From contig MWFE01000030.1 of assembly GCA_002071445.1 (NCBI GenBank), forward strand, positions 62,001-126,000: DNA of 64,000 nucleotides, given 5' to 3'. Origin of the DNA: Bacteroidetes bacterium ADurb.Bin008. GTDB taxonomy: Bacteria > Bacteroidota > Bacteroidia > Bacteroidales > Tenuifilaceae. This document shows positions 45,327-55,196 of this stretch, piece after piece; within the stretch, counting starts at the first letter, position 1, and the number at the start of each line of letters is the position of its first letter. The position numbers were made by a program, and so were the translations under genes. The notes under the pieces are model-generated. The model saw only the letters and a list, made by a program, of their open reading frames with translations. It was not told where the DNA came from and did not search any database.

Positions 45327-45926
45327 ATGAAAAGATTTCTTTTTACCCTGATGTTAGTAGCTGCTGCCGTTGCAGCAGTTTTTGGGCAAGGATATAGAAT
45401 AGGCGATAAGGCCATCGATTTTTCCCTGAAAAATGTTGATGGCAAAATGGTTTCCATGGCCGATTATTCCGATGCCAAAGGTTTTGTAGTTATTTTTTCC
45501 TGTAATCACTGCCCATACGTCATGGCGTATGAGGACAGGATGATTGAAATCCACAACCTGTATGCCTCAAAGGGATTTCCTGTGATTGCCATCAATTCCA
45601 ACGATCCGTCCGCGCAGCCTCAGGATAGCTATGAGAATATGATCGAAAGGGCAAGGGATAAAAAATTCCCGTTTGCCTATCTTTTCGACGAGGGTCAAAA
45701 GATTTACCCCATATACGGGGCTATGCGCACCCCGCACGTTTTTCTGTTGAATAAGCAGAATGACGATTTGATTGTGGAGTATATCGGCGCCATTGACGAT
45801 AACTACAAGGATGCTTCGGCAGTTAAGGAACCTTTTTTGAAAAATGCCATTGAAGCGCTACTGGCAGGAAACAAGCCGCCGGTGAGTGAAACAAAGGCAA
45901 TAGGATGTACTATAAAAGTAAAATGA
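45327..45926 (+). CDS. Thioredoxin-family (AhpC/TSA-like) exported protein
   Basis: A 199-residue protein with a signal peptide (MKRFLFTLMLVAAAVAAVFG) and a peroxiredoxin-like thioredoxin fold. The active-site place reads SCNHCPYVMAYEDRM, with a CxxC pair, as in a common Bacteroidota subgroup of redox proteins. The start at 45327 is chosen since it directly precedes the signal sequence. It follows the TlpA-like gene by 93 bases and ends at a strong bidirectional terminator. Confidence 0.88.
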   Translation: MKRFLFTLMLVAAAVAAVFGQGYRIGDKAIDFSLKNVDGKMVSMADYSDAKGFVVIFSCNHCPYVMAYEDRMIEIHNLYASKGFPVIAINSNDPSAQPQDSYENMIERARDKKFPFAYLFDEGQKIYPIYGAMRTPHVFLLNKQNDDLIVEYIGAIDDNYKDASAVKEPFLKNAIEALLAGNKPPVSETKAIGCTIKVK

Positions 45927-45930
45927 AAAA

Positions 45931-45951
45931 AAGCGGGTTTCAAACCCGCTT
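45931..45951. terminator. Bidirectional terminator between redox gene and rubrerythrin
   Basis: AAGCGGGTTT and AAACCCGCTT form a hairpin with a one-base centre, with A runs on one side and T runs on the other. It can end both the exported redox protein transcript (+) and the rubrerythrin transcript (-), which converge here. Confidence 0.85.
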
Positions 45952-45956
45952 TTTTC

Positions 45957-46535
45957 TTAATAGTTCTCTGCCAGTACCTCGAAGTAGTCGATGGGATGTT
46001 GGCAAACCGGGCATACTTTTAAAGCGTTTTTGCCCTTATGATGGTATCCGCATTTACGGCACATCCACACAACCTCCTCATCCTTTTCGAAGACTCTTCC
46101 TTCCTCAACGTTCTTTAGTAGTTTGAGGTACCTCTCCTCGTGATCCTTTTCCACTTTCGCAATCATCCTGAAGGCAATGGCAATCTGTTTAAAACCCTCT
46201 TTTTCTGCCACATCGGCAAAGTGGGGGTATAGTTCTGTCCACTCTTCGTGTTCGCCCATGGCGGCAGCCTTAAGGTTTTCGGCCGTGGTGCCTATAACTC
46301 CTGCAGGGTATGAAGCCGTAATCTCGACCATGCCGCCTTCCAAAAATTTGAAGAATGTTTTGGCATGCTGCTCCTCCTGCATGGCGGTTTGCATGAATAG
46401 CTCGGCTATCTGCTGATAACCATCCTTAATGGCTTGCTTTGCAAAAAAAGTATAGCGGTTTTTTGCCTGCGATTCACCCGCAAAAGATTTTAGCAGATTC
46501 TTTTCGGTTTCGGTTCCTTTAATGCTTTTTTCCAT
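45957..46535 (-). CDS. rbr: Rubrerythrin
   Basis: A 192-residue peroxide-reducing protein of anaerobes. The N-terminal four-helix bundle carries the di-iron ligands in [27 protein letters not shown] and [14 protein letters not shown]. The C-terminal rubredoxin domain has [10 protein letters not shown] and CPVCQHP, giving four cysteines for one iron. This is full length. It is monocistronic with a good promoter upstream, and diverges from the TauE gene. Confidence 0.96.
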   Translation of the reverse strand: MEKSIKGTETEKNLLKSFAGESQAKNRYTFFAKQAIKDGYQQIAELFMQTAMQEEQHAKTFFKFLEGGMVEITASYPAGVIGTTAENLKAAAMGEHEEWTELYPHFADVAEKEGFKQIAIAFRMIAKVEKDHEERYLKLLKNVEEGRVFEKDEEVVWMCRKCGYHHKGKNALKVCPVCQHPIDYFEVLAENY

Positions 46536-46559
46536 TTTTTAAATTTTTTTTTAAACATT

Positions 46560-46589
46560 CAAAACTAATTATCTTTTGCATTTTGTCAA
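46560..46589 (-). promoter_or_regulatory. Promoter of the rubrerythrin gene
   Basis: On the minus strand the -33 TTG (46587-46589) and -7 TAGTTTTG (46560-46567) are separated by 19 bases, a good match to the Bacteroidota consensus. Confidence 0.6.
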
Positions 46590-46649
46590 TGGGTGATATG
46601 TAAATATGGTAATTTTTAGAATGGATTTAAGTAATAAAAGGCAAATCTG

Positions 46650-46681
46650 TTGTAATGATTATTTTCTACCCACTATATTTG
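46650..46681 (+). promoter_or_regulatory. Promoter of the TauE-type permease gene
   Basis: TTG (46650-46652), 21 bases, then TATATTTG (46674-46681); predicted start about 20 bases before the ATG. Confidence 0.6.
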
Positions 46682-46707
46682 AAGCCTGATTTTTTAGCTT
46701 TACGCGT

Positions 46708-47457
46708 ATGGAACTTTGGATGTATGGTTTGATAGTGGTTGCCGGTGCTTTAGCCGGCTTTATCAATACACTGGCTGGAAGTGGATCGCTGATCACGCTG
46801 CCCCTACTCATTTTCTTTGGCCTGCCGGCCAACATTGCCAATGGCACCAACAGGTTGGGGGTGTTGCTTCAGAGCATTGTTGCGGTGAGCGGTTTCAAGC
46901 AGAAAAAGGTTTTCGAGTGGAAGGAAGGGATTTGGCTCACCATTCCGGCCATCATCGGATCGCTTTTGGGAGCAGCCATGGCGGTTAACCTCGATGAGCA
47001 GCTGATGAACAGGATTATCGGCGGACTGCTGGTATTCATGTTTTTCATCATCCTTTTCAAACCCGACCGCTGGGTTAAGGAGCAGGCAGGGCAGGTAAAA
47101 TCAAAGCCCGGCCTATGGCAGATCATCATATTCCTTGGCATTGGTTTTTACGGAGGGTTTATCCAGGCCGGTGTTGGTTACTTCCTGTTGGCAGGGCTTG
47201 TGTTGGGAGCCGGGTTTGACCTGCTTAAGGGCAATGCTATTAAAGTGTTGATAACCCTTGCCCTGACAGTAGCAGCCATCGTGGTGTTTATTGTCAATGG
47301 CCAGGTGGATTATGGGGTAGGACTCTCTCTTGGCGCCGGGAGTATGATTGGCGCCTGGATAGCAACACGGCTTGCCGTTCGGAAGGGGGCAAAATTCATC
47401 CGGTGGGTGTTGCTGGTAACAATTTTTGGCTTTGCAGTAAAGCTCCTGTTTTTGTAA
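46708..47457 (+). CDS. TauE/SafE-type membrane permease
   Basis: A 249-residue membrane protein with about eight helices of the TauE/SafE (DUF81) family, which export or import sulfite-like anions or other small organic acids. Typical sequence includes AGALAGFINTLAGSGSLITLPLLIFFGLPANIANGTNRLGVLLQ (in parts) and GGFIQAGVGYFLLAGLVLG, the two-fold repeated motif of the family. The transported compound is unknown. It converges with tonB; the stops are six bases apart. Confidence 0.92.
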   Translation: MELWMYGLIVVAGALAGFINTLAGSGSLITLPLLIFFGLPANIANGTNRLGVLLQSIVAVSGFKQKKVFEWKEGIWLTIPAIIGSLLGAAMAVNLDEQLMNRIIGGLLVFMFFIILFKPDRWVKEQAGQVKSKPGLWQIIIFLGIGFYGGFIQAGVGYFLLAGLVLGAGFDLLKGNAIKVLITLALTVAAIVVFIVNGQVDYGVGLSLGAGSMIGAWIATRLAVRKGAKFIRWVLLVTIFGFAVKLLFL

Positions 47458-47463
47458 ACCGGT

Positions 47464-48273
47464 TTACTGCTCAAGTTTGAATATGTAGGTAATGGTTCCT
47501 GTCTGGAAAGCAGGTGCGTTGGGATTGACATCGAATGTTGCGCTAAGCGCAGCTTCCTTTGCCACTTTCAATAGTTCTTCATCGAGCGTTGTTGAGCCCT
47601 TAAAACCAGCCTCTGCTGCTGTTACTTTACCGTTCCTGTCAACGGTGATTGAAACCACAACCTTTCCGCTTTTCTGTTTAGGGTAAACTGGCGGGGGTAG
47701 CGAAACTGACTTACGATTACCAAGGCTAAAACTTATACCGCCACCCCTACCGCCGGTTCCTCCGGTACGATCTCCTGAATCTACCGAACCACCCGGGTCG
47801 CCCTGGTTCCCTTTTACATTACCATCGCCTTCGCCGGTGTCATCACCATCGGGCTTTTGGCCGGGGAATAGGGTTCTCCTATCGATTTCGCGTGGCTTCT
47901 CCACCTCCTGCTGTGGTTGAGTCTCTTTCGGTGTGGTTTCAGCCGGTTGGGTTTCTTTGGGCTTGTCGGGTTTGGGCTTAGGTTTGGGTTCGGGTTTGGT
48001 AGGCGGAATTGCAGGGGCATCTTCAAAATCCTGTGTCAGGGGTGTTTCCTTGTCCTTTTGGCTGGTAGGTTGCGATACAGGTCGTGTTTCCCTGCGGGGT
48101 GCAGGACGGGGTTCTGTTAGTCCCATACCCTCGTTATCGGTGCCAAAGTTAATCAGAATACCCTCTTCGCCGGGCAAGGGTAAGGGGGTGGAGAAATTGA
48201 ACAGCAACAGCAACACGATGATTAATATGTGTATTATCATCGACCATACTATTCCACGGACTCTTCCCGACAT
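47464..48273 (-). CDS. tonB: TonB-like energy transducer
   Basis: A 269-residue periplasm-spanning protein with a short cytoplasmic start, one membrane helix (MIIHILIIVLLLLFNF), a long proline/lysine and Thr/Glu-rich spacer (IPPTKPEPKPKPKPDKPKET), a glycine/aspartate-rich stretch, and a C-terminal globular domain of the TonB family (YPKQKSGKVVVSITVDRNGKVTAAEAG, NPNAPAFQTGTITYIFKLEQ). It carries energy from ExbB/ExbD to outer-membrane receptors. It is the last gene of the exbB-exbD-tonB set. Confidence 0.88.
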   Translation of the reverse strand: MSGRVRGIVWSMIIHILIIVLLLLFNFSTPLPLPGEEGILINFGTDNEGMGLTEPRPAPRRETRPVSQPTSQKDKETPLTQDFEDAPAIPPTKPEPKPKPKPDKPKETQPAETTPKETQPQQEVEKPREIDRRTLFPGQKPDGDDTGEGDGNVKGNQGDPGGSVDSGDRTGGTGGRGGGISFSLGNRKSVSLPPPVYPKQKSGKVVVSITVDRNGKVTAAEAGFKGSTTLDEELLKVAKEAALSATFDVNPNAPAFQTGTITYIFKLEQ

Positions 48274-48285
48274 ACCGCTTGTTTT

Positions 48286-48681
48286 TTACTTTAAAGGCTG
48301 TGTAGCTAATATCAACTTATAGTGATTATCCTTAGCAATGTTCATTACCTTAACCACCTCTTCCATGGGTACCGTACGGTGAACATGAAGTGAAATGGTG
48401 GGCTCTATCTGTCCTTGCAATCGTTGTGCCAACATTGCTTCCAAATCCTGAAATGGTATTGGCGTTTGCTCAATGTAAAAATGTAAATCTTCGGTTATGC
48501 TCACAGTGGTTATTGCCTTGGCCGGCGTTTGGCTATCGCTACGGGGGAGCAGAAGCTTCAGGGCGTTGGGAGCAACAAGCGTTGAGGTGACCATGAAAAA
48601 TACCAGCAATAGGAAAACCAGGTCGGTCATGGACGACATGCTGAAGTTGGGGTTAACCTTTGGTCCTCGCTTAAGTGCCAT
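48286..48681 (-). CDS. exbD: ExbD/TolR biopolymer transport protein
   Basis: A 131-residue inner-membrane protein with one N-terminal helix (MTDLVFLLLVFFMVTSTLV, with the Asp needed for proton flow) and a periplasmic domain. It forms the proton channel with ExbB to power TonB. It lies between exbB and tonB, 12 bases ahead of the latter. Confidence 0.93.
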   Translation of the reverse strand: MALKRGPKVNPNFSMSSMTDLVFLLLVFFMVTSTLVAPNALKLLLPRSDSQTPAKAITTVSITEDLHFYIEQTPIPFQDLEAMLAQRLQGQIEPTISLHVHRTVPMEEVVKVMNIAKDNHYKLILATQPLK

Positions 48682-48708
48682 TTTTTTGTTTTTTTAACAA
48701 TGAAAGAG

Positions 48709-49386
48709 TTAAACCGGTTCGTTGAGAAGATCCATAAATTCGGTGGTATTGGCCTCCATGGTGAACACAACCTTTTCAATTTTTGCCACCAGAATATTAT
48801 AGGCGAAGTAGGCGAAAATACCTACAATAAGCCCTGCAACCGTAGTAACCATGGCAGTATAGATACCATTTGAAAGAAGCCCGACATCGATGTTGTTGCC
48901 TGCCATGGACATATCGTAGAATGCCCTGATCATACCGATAACTGTACCCAAAAATCCCAGCATGGGAGCGCCCCCTGCAACGCTGGCAAGGGTTGGAAGA
49001 CCCTCCTCTAACTTCGAAACCTCTAAATTCCCCACGTTCTCAATGGCAGCATTCACATCGGAAAGGGGTCGCCCTATGCGATGGATGCCCTTTTCAATCA
49101 TCCTTGCCACGGGGGTATTCTGTGATTGACACATGGCGATGGCCGATTCAATCTTGTCTTCATGGATGTACTCCTTAATGCGGTTCATGAAGTTAATGTC
49201 TTCGCGAGATGATTTTTTTATAGCCCAATACCTTTCGATAAACAGATATACGGCTACGAACCAAAGAAATACAATGGGAATCATAATCCATCCGCCTTTC
49301 AGCGATAGTTCCCAAAAATTCATGGTAATCTCTGTAGGTTGATTGCTCAACGCTTGGGATGCAATATCTACCTGTAAAAGAAGCAT
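48709..49386 (-). CDS. exbB: ExbB/TolQ/MotA-type proton channel protein
   Basis: A protein of about 225 residues with three membrane helices and the conserved region GGWIMIPIVFLWFVAVYLFIERYWAIKK and TLASVAGGAPMLGFLGTVIGMIRAF. With ExbD it makes the proton channel driving TonB. The start at 49386 (MLLLQVDIA) follows the usual short leader of Bacteroidota homologues; the ATG at 49323 (MNFWELSLK) is the other choice. It lies 66 bases downstream of tamB on the same strand, so it may be part of the same transcript. Confidence 0.92.
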   Translation of the reverse strand: MLLLQVDIASQALSNQPTEITMNFWELSLKGGWIMIPIVFLWFVAVYLFIERYWAIKKSSREDINFMNRIKEYIHEDKIESAIAMCQSQNTPVARMIEKGIHRIGRPLSDVNAAIENVGNLEVSKLEEGLPTLASVAGGAPMLGFLGTVIGMIRAFYDMSMAGNNIDVGLLSNGIYTAMVTTVAGLIVGIFAYFAYNILVAKIEKVVFTMEANTTEFMDLLNEPV

Positions 49387-49452
49387 ATTGATAAAGTTTT
49401 TAAAATGTGAAAACTGGGCGAAGTTAATAAAAAAAACGGCAAAGTGGTGCAA

Positions 49453-52400
49453 CTATTTCATGCCGAGGGAAGCATTTTCTTTTTTCTTCAACGTGTCAGG
49501 GGGTAGAAAGAAAGAATTGTATTCAGGGCTTTGATTTTCTTCGTCTTGCTGTTGCGATGATTTGGGCCTGAAAAAGTTTTTGTAACGTTGCCATAGCTCC
49601 CTCAGGGAGTTGAAATCTTCGCGATACATCACACCTGCGCCGGTGGTATAGGGCGATTGCGAGGTTCCGTAGAGAACATCGTTGTTCGATCGGGCAAAGG
49701 CTTTAAGCCTTACCTTACCCGATGGCACGATTTTTACATCAATGTTAAAGTCGCCGGCAATGGGGCTGCTCGAAGTTTGCGTACCCATGTCAACGTTCCC
49801 GTTGATGGAAACCCTGTCGTTGAACAGCTGGGTTGAAACAGCCAGTTCCACCTCGTTGGAGCTGATCTCGGCGGCGGGATCGCCGGGACGGTAGTTAAGC
49901 CCTATGTCGAAAGCGTTGCTCCACTGCGAAAGCCAATTGCTCAGTTGGTTCGATAGAGCCTCGCTAACCGTTGAGTACAACCCTTGACCAAATTGGCCAC
50001 CTTGGCTATCGCCACCCGATGGATCGACAAAGCTGTTGATAACCAAAAGCGAAAGGAACTGCATACTCATATTCTCCTCGGTGTTGAGTACGCTTTGTAC
50101 CTGAGCCTTGGTTTCGTTATCGGCGCCCGGCAATTCGATGTTAAATTCGATGCTGGGTTCCATGAGTTTGCCCATAAGGGAAATCTGACACTCAACGGGT
50201 ATCCGCTTGCTGAATCTGTCATCCTGCTGGTTGGGGAAGAGGGGTTTCAGGGGAGTTTTCAGCGAATAAATGGCTTTGATATCCATCGCGGCATCCACCA
50301 CATCGCCATTCCAGTTGATGGTGCTGCCGTCGCCAATCTTCAATCGCTTGTTGATAACTCCTTGTAGCGTAAACAGATAATCTCCCTTAGTGATTTCGTA
50401 CTGGCCAAACATGTTGAACAATCCCTTGCCGGGATTAACTTCCAACTTAAGATTTCCCAATCCGTTGGCCTTAATGATATCCCCAACCTGCTTGTCGATG
50501 ATAATCTGCGCTTCGGCCTCGGGAGTTACCTCCAGGTCGAGGTTTACGGCAAAATTGGCTTTTGGCTTTTCCTCTACACCGATAATGTCCTCAATGATAA
50601 TGATATCAGAACTCTTGTTAACGAACGAAACAAAATCGCGCTCCGAAACATCTTTTGCCGAAGACAATGGTAGGAATATGGCGGTTTTGGGCTCTGTGAG
50701 CAATGAAGCGTCGATGACCAATGCGTTGATTGGTCCGGTTACCTTTGCAAGCCCCGATGCATATACAAGGCCATAGAAAAGTTCATTGTCCTTTTCGGTG
50801 GTGTTTAGCAGTTGGAAATTGCTTGGCGAAAGGTTTAAATCGAGAGAGATGTTTTTAAAATGATCTGTTTGTATGGTTCCGTTCAGGGAGGCTATACGCT
50901 TGTTGGTATCCTGAATTTTAAAATTTCTGAAATAGATATTGCTGTTGTCAAAGTAAATGGGATCGGAAAAGGAATACCTTGTTTTAGAAAAGCCAATGGT
51001 CATGCCCACATTATTGGTGGTGAGCATCCCGTTCAGCTCGGGCTTATCCAATTTGCCGCCAATGGTGATATCGCCGGCAACATACCCTTCTATGTTGCTG
51101 ATGTTATCGCTCAGCATTGGTTCTAAGTGCTTAAGGGGAATTTTGTTGATCTCAACCGAGAATTTCATACTCTTCGATTCGGGGAAAAGATCGCCCGAAG
51201 CCTTGAGCATTACCTCATCGTGAAGATGGTTGGTTGCTTTGATGTTCAATCGTTTGGCATCGGCAAACCATCGGCTTGAAAATACTAAATTACCAACCTC
51301 CTGACTGTTCACGCTGAGCCCTTGCAGGTTCAGGTTAGAAAAAAACAATGGGTTTTCCTTTATGTTGGTAACCATGGCATACCCATTAATAAATCCCTCT
51401 AACAAGTAACCTTTGTCCTTTGTATAAAGATTGATATTGGAAATATCCAGGTTGTTTACCTCAACCACAACCGAATCTTTGGGGTTTGACGAGATATTTC
51501 CGCTTACCATCAAATACTGCCCTTTGTTGAAAAGTTTAAAACCGCTGATGGCAATTTTCGATGAGTCGATGCTGACCTCTGAGGGAGATATATTCCAAAG
51601 GGTATCGTTGAGCAGTAACTGGGAAGGGTTAACATCCAACTTAATACGCCGATTGGGGTTTTGCGAGGCATGTTCAAAATGCGCTACGGCATTGATAATT
51701 CCCTGATTCTTTATTTGGGTTTTGTTGTCCCACGAAAGGCGGGTATCGATGTTGTTGTCACTGGTTGTGGTGGCGATAACTATATTCCGAATCTGCCCCC
51801 CGCCAACATCAATGAAAGGCGTGCTGATGCTGGCAACAAATGAGCTGTCGTTGGTTTGCCCATCTATGGAAATGTTTTTTATCAAATTGCCTCCCAGCAT
51901 CAGTTCAGGTATCATTACTTTTAAGGTAACCGATTGAAAATCGGGGTTATATATGCCAAACAGGCTGGTGTTTTCAGCAATCTTGAATCCGGGCGAAATA
52001 ACATTTAACAATTTCTGAGTTTTCCTTAGGCGAAGTTTAATGATATAATCGTTGAATTCGGGATTCTCAACACCCGACAGAACGAGTTCGGGTTTCTTGT
52101 TTTCGGGATTAAGGGCGGGAATATAGCGGTAGATTAGCTGGCTAAACGATGAAAAAATATTGGCATAGTTATATTTTCCCCTCAGCTCTCCCTCAATAAA
52201 TTCCGATTTCAATGAAATCAACTTACTATCGGCAGTGTTGTTGGCTACAATGGTAATGTCGGAGGTCTTAATCTCGCCATTCTGATTTTTGTATATGCAG
52301 TTAAGCACTTTCACCTCGCCCATGCTGTTGTCGAGATTGCTTCCCGAGAATTTTGAAGTGAGAAGGAATGAGGCTTGCGAGATGCTGTCAACCTTGTTGA

Positions 52401-54036
52401 AGTTCAGCTTCACCAGGTCAATCTTTGGTACAAATGCGGAAAAGTTGAAAACGGGGATGGAATCGGATAGGTCAACTTTCCCCATGAAATTCAGCTTAAT
52501 GTTTGGATCATCCAAGAATACAGACCCAACATAGGTTTTATTGGAAAGATTACCCGATATTTTGATGTTGTTGTAATCGTAATCATTTGCTACAATGGAG
52601 TATATGGTTGCCTCGGTTTGGGCTTCGATATTCCTTTTGTAATCGGTGCTTCCCTTTATTGAAGCCCAAAGGCTTGTTGTGCCAAGCAGGGGATTGTTGG
52701 TAAGTTTCCCAAGGTCGAGCCTTTTGGTTGAAACCACTCCGTTGAATCTGGTTGATTTCTGCTGGGTAGGTTTAATGGCCAGATCCATGGATATACTGCC
52801 AATGGCTGATTCCAAAGTTCCATAGGCCACAAAGTCGGAGATAAAACCCGTGAAATTCCCTGTGTACGAAATATTTTCCAGTACCTTTAAATTCTCAGGA
52901 AATACAAATAAGGGTGTCCCGGTATCAGTTTTCTTTAGCTCGGCAAGGTCGTTGGGAGCGATGGTAAGGTTCTTTATATCGAACACCAGGAGAGAGTTGT
53001 GAATGTCAGGAAGGCCTGAAATACTTATGTTGGCTTTCAGTTCGGTATTTTTACCTATTGTCAAATCCACCGCTTTTCCCCTGATATCGCATACCGGTCC
53101 TTTAAAATTCCCGGAAAGGGTAAGCGATATGTCGAACTCGCCCAAAGTAGGGGCGAACGACGCGAGGAAATTGGTATTGAGTAGCGATTTGTCAACCTCA
53201 ACATTGAGCTTTACCGTTTCCACAAAGTCTCTCATGTCCTCCCAACCGTCGTAGCTCATTTTTAGGTGGGGGACGTTTAGGTTACTCCCCATTGCCCTTA
53301 TCCTAAGCTTGTCAAAATCCATGTGTTGACTGCTGAAACTAACGTCAGCCCTAAAACTTTCGAGCAGGAAGCCACTCTTCTCTACGAAATCCATGTTGGA
53401 AATGATGAAGCCAATGGTATCGCCCGAAATGTTGATGTGGTTGATGTCAATATTGGCATCGGAAATGACAAGATCCTGAAAGTTAATCCCCGGCCTGGTG
53501 GTGTCGGCAAGTTCGTGCCGCATGGCAAATGTGGTAGAAATCAGCCTTGCCCTGCTGACATTGATGGTAAAGGGATCTTTTGATTTATGGACTGTGTCGC
53601 TCCTGAGCGATTGAATAAGCGCCGTAAGGTTCATCACCCCAAGGCTGTCGGTGTTTAGGTTTATTTGGGCACAATCGGTGGTAACCCGATAGAGGTTGAT
53701 TATTTTCTTCTTAGTGCTGAAACGCATCAGGTTTACCGAAACCGATTTGGCAGCAAACAGGGTATCGTGTTTTAAGTCGCCTATGAATACATTGCGAAGC
53801 ATCAAACGGTTGAAAGGGCGATAGTCAACTTTTTCAATGGAAATTGTGGTGTTTATTTTGTCCTCAATGATTTGGGTAACTTTCGCCACAAGCCATGTCT
53901 GCACCTTGCTGTTTTGTACCACAAACCAGGTAACCGTTGGTATTGCCAGCAGTACCACTATACAGATGAGTGCTATTTTAATCGCTTTTTTGATAACTTT
54001 GCCTCCTGATTGTATTGTTTTCAACGGATATGGCAT
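49453..54036 (-). CDS. tamB: TamB-type translocation and assembly module protein
   Basis: A 1527-residue envelope protein with one N-terminal membrane anchor (about residues 18-40) and a very long beta-helical body that crosses the periplasm; these bridge proteins move phospholipids or help assemble outer-membrane proteins. The C-terminal DUF490 domain is visible (QGVINKRLKIGDGSTINWNGDVVDAAMDIKAIYSLKTPL, and FNVELPGAD-like FNIELPGADNETKAQVQSVL). The length is at the upper range for the family. The exb/tonB genes follow on the same strand. Confidence 0.93.
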   Translation of the reverse strand: MPYPLKTIQSGGKVIKKAIKIALICIVVLLAIPTVTWFVVQNSKVQTWLVAKVTQIIEDKINTTISIEKVDYRPFNRLMLRNVFIGDLKHDTLFAAKSVSVNLMRFSTKKKIINLYRVTTDCAQINLNTDSLGVMNLTALIQSLRSDTVHKSKDPFTINVSRARLISTTFAMRHELADTTRPGINFQDLVISDANIDINHINISGDTIGFIISNMDFVEKSGFLLESFRADVSFSSQHMDFDKLRIRAMGSNLNVPHLKMSYDGWEDMRDFVETVKLNVEVDKSLLNTNFLASFAPTLGEFDISLTLSGNFKGPVCDIRGKAVDLTIGKNTELKANISISGLPDIHNSLLVFDIKNLTIAPNDLAELKKTDTGTPLFVFPENLKVLENISYTGNFTGFISDFVAYGTLESAIGSISMDLAIKPTQQKSTRFNGVVSTKRLDLGKLTNNPLLGTTSLWASIKGSTDYKRNIEAQTEATIYSIVANDYDYNNIKISGNLSNKTYVGSVFLDDPNIKLNFMGKVDLSDSIPVFNFSAFVPKIDLVKLNFNKVDSISQASFLLTSKFSGSNLDNSMGEVKVLNCIYKNQNGEIKTSDITIVANNTADSKLISLKSEFIEGELRGKYNYANIFSSFSQLIYRYIPALNPENKKPELVLSGVENPEFNDYIIKLRLRKTQKLLNVISPGFKIAENTSLFGIYNPDFQSVTLKVMIPELMLGGNLIKNISIDGQTNDSSFVASISTPFIDVGGGQIRNIVIATTTSDNNIDTRLSWDNKTQIKNQGIINAVAHFEHASQNPNRRIKLDVNPSQLLLNDTLWNISPSEVSIDSSKIAISGFKLFNKGQYLMVSGNISSNPKDSVVVEVNNLDISNINLYTKDKGYLLEGFINGYAMVTNIKENPLFFSNLNLQGLSVNSQEVGNLVFSSRWFADAKRLNIKATNHLHDEVMLKASGDLFPESKSMKFSVEINKIPLKHLEPMLSDNISNIEGYVAGDITIGGKLDKPELNGMLTTNNVGMTIGFSKTRYSFSDPIYFDNSNIYFRNFKIQDTNKRIASLNGTIQTDHFKNISLDLNLSPSNFQLLNTTEKDNELFYGLVYASGLAKVTGPINALVIDASLLTEPKTAIFLPLSSAKDVSERDFVSFVNKSSDIIIIEDIIGVEEKPKANFAVNLDLEVTPEAEAQIIIDKQVGDIIKANGLGNLKLEVNPGKGLFNMFGQYEITKGDYLFTLQGVINKRLKIGDGSTINWNGDVVDAAMDIKAIYSLKTPLKPLFPNQQDDRFSKRIPVECQISLMGKLMEPSIEFNIELPGADNETKAQVQSVLNTEENMSMQFLSLLVINSFVDPSGGDSQGGQFGQGLYSTVSEALSNQLSNWLSQWSNAFDIGLNYRPGDPAAEISSNEVELAVSTQLFNDRVSINGNVDMGTQTSSSPIAGDFNIDVKIVPSGKVRLKAFARSNNDVLYGTSQSPYTTGAGVMYREDFNSLRELWQRYKNFFRPKSSQQQDEENQSPEYNSFFLPPDTLKKKENASLGMK

Positions 54037-54146
54037 AAACTATGCCATACGTTAAAAACGCCCGAAATTAGGAAAATTGAGGAGATCTATTTTGTAATTT
54101 TTTTGGTTTATTTCTATTTTTTTGTCGAAAGGCTATTTTTCTGTAG

Positions 54147-55163
54147 ATGAGCGTACTGATATTGGGTATAGAATCTTCGTGCGACGATACTTCCGCAGCC
54201 GTCATTGAGGATGGACGTTTGTTGTCCAATGTTATCGGTAATCAGCAGGTACACAGAGAGTATGGCGGTGTCGTTCCCGAGTTGGCCTCGCGGGCGCATC
54301 AGGCCAATATCATCCCTGTGGTGGATAAGGCACTGCGTGAGGCATCAAAGACTCCGGGCGATATACAGGCTGTGGCCTTTACCAAGGGGCCCGGATTGCT
54401 GGGATCGCTTTTGGTGGGGGCATCCTTTGCCAAGGGATTTGCGCTTGCGCAAAAAATTCCACTCATTGAGGTGAATCATTTACAGGGTCACATCCTATCT
54501 CATTTTATAAAAACCGATAAAACTGATCTTTATCCCGAGTTTCCCTTTTTGTGCCTGTTGGTTTCAGGCGGGCATACACAGCTGGTGGTAGTGCGCAATT
54601 ATCTGGACATGGAAATCATAGGCAAAACCATTGACGATGCCGCCGGGGAGGCTTTCGATAAGTGTGCCAAGCTCATGGGGTTGGATTACCCCGGTGGGCC
54701 CATTGTGGATAAGCTGGCAAGAGATGGCGATCCAAATGCGTTTCAGTTTGCCAAGCCATTGCCTAAGGGTCTCGATTTCAGCTTCAGCGGATTGAAAACC
54801 TCGTTCCTATACTTTCTCCGTGATAATCTCAGGCAGGATGAAAATTTTGTTGAGAACCGAAAGACTGACCTTTGCGCTTCGCTTCAGCGCACCATCGTTG
54901 ATATCCTTGTTCAAAAGCTGATCAGGGCATCCAAGCTAATGGGTATTAAAAATATTGCCCTTGCGGGTGGCGTGGCCGCCAATTCGGCCTTAAGGGAGGC
55001 AGTTGTGGCGGTTGGCAAAACCCGCGGATGGACAGTATTCCTCCCTGAGCCCCGTTTTACCACAGATAATGCTGCTATGATTGCTATTGTTGGCTACTAC
55101 AAATTTCTGGAGGGCGATTTTGCAGGAATGGATGCGGTGCCAATGGCACGATTGCCCTTTTAA
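54147..55163 (+). CDS. tsaD: tRNA N6-adenosine threonylcarbamoyltransferase
   Basis: A 338-residue enzyme that transfers threonylcarbamoyl to A37 of ANN-decoding tRNAs. The family signatures are intact: N-terminal ILGIESSCDDTSAAV, the metal motif HLQGH in VNHLQGHILSHF, VSGGHTQLVVV, and LAGGVAANSALREAV with DNAAMIA near the end. The length is normal. Its partners TsaB, TsaC and TsaE are not in the window. It is divergent from tamB and followed by yaaA after 33 bases. Confidence 0.97.
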   Translation: MSVLILGIESSCDDTSAAVIEDGRLLSNVIGNQQVHREYGGVVPELASRAHQANIIPVVDKALREASKTPGDIQAVAFTKGPGLLGSLLVGASFAKGFALAQKIPLIEVNHLQGHILSHFIKTDKTDLYPEFPFLCLLVSGGHTQLVVVRNYLDMEIIGKTIDDAAGEAFDKCAKLMGLDYPGGPIVDKLARDGDPNAFQFAKPLPKGLDFSFSGLKTSFLYFLRDNLRQDENFVENRKTDLCASLQRTIVDILVQKLIRASKLMGIKNIALAGGVAANSALREAVVAVGKTRGWTVFLPEPRFTTDNAAMIAIVGYYKFLEGDFAGMDAVPMARLPF

Positions 55164-55196
55164 TTTATTTTAATCGTTCATTTTAAATACTTTACC

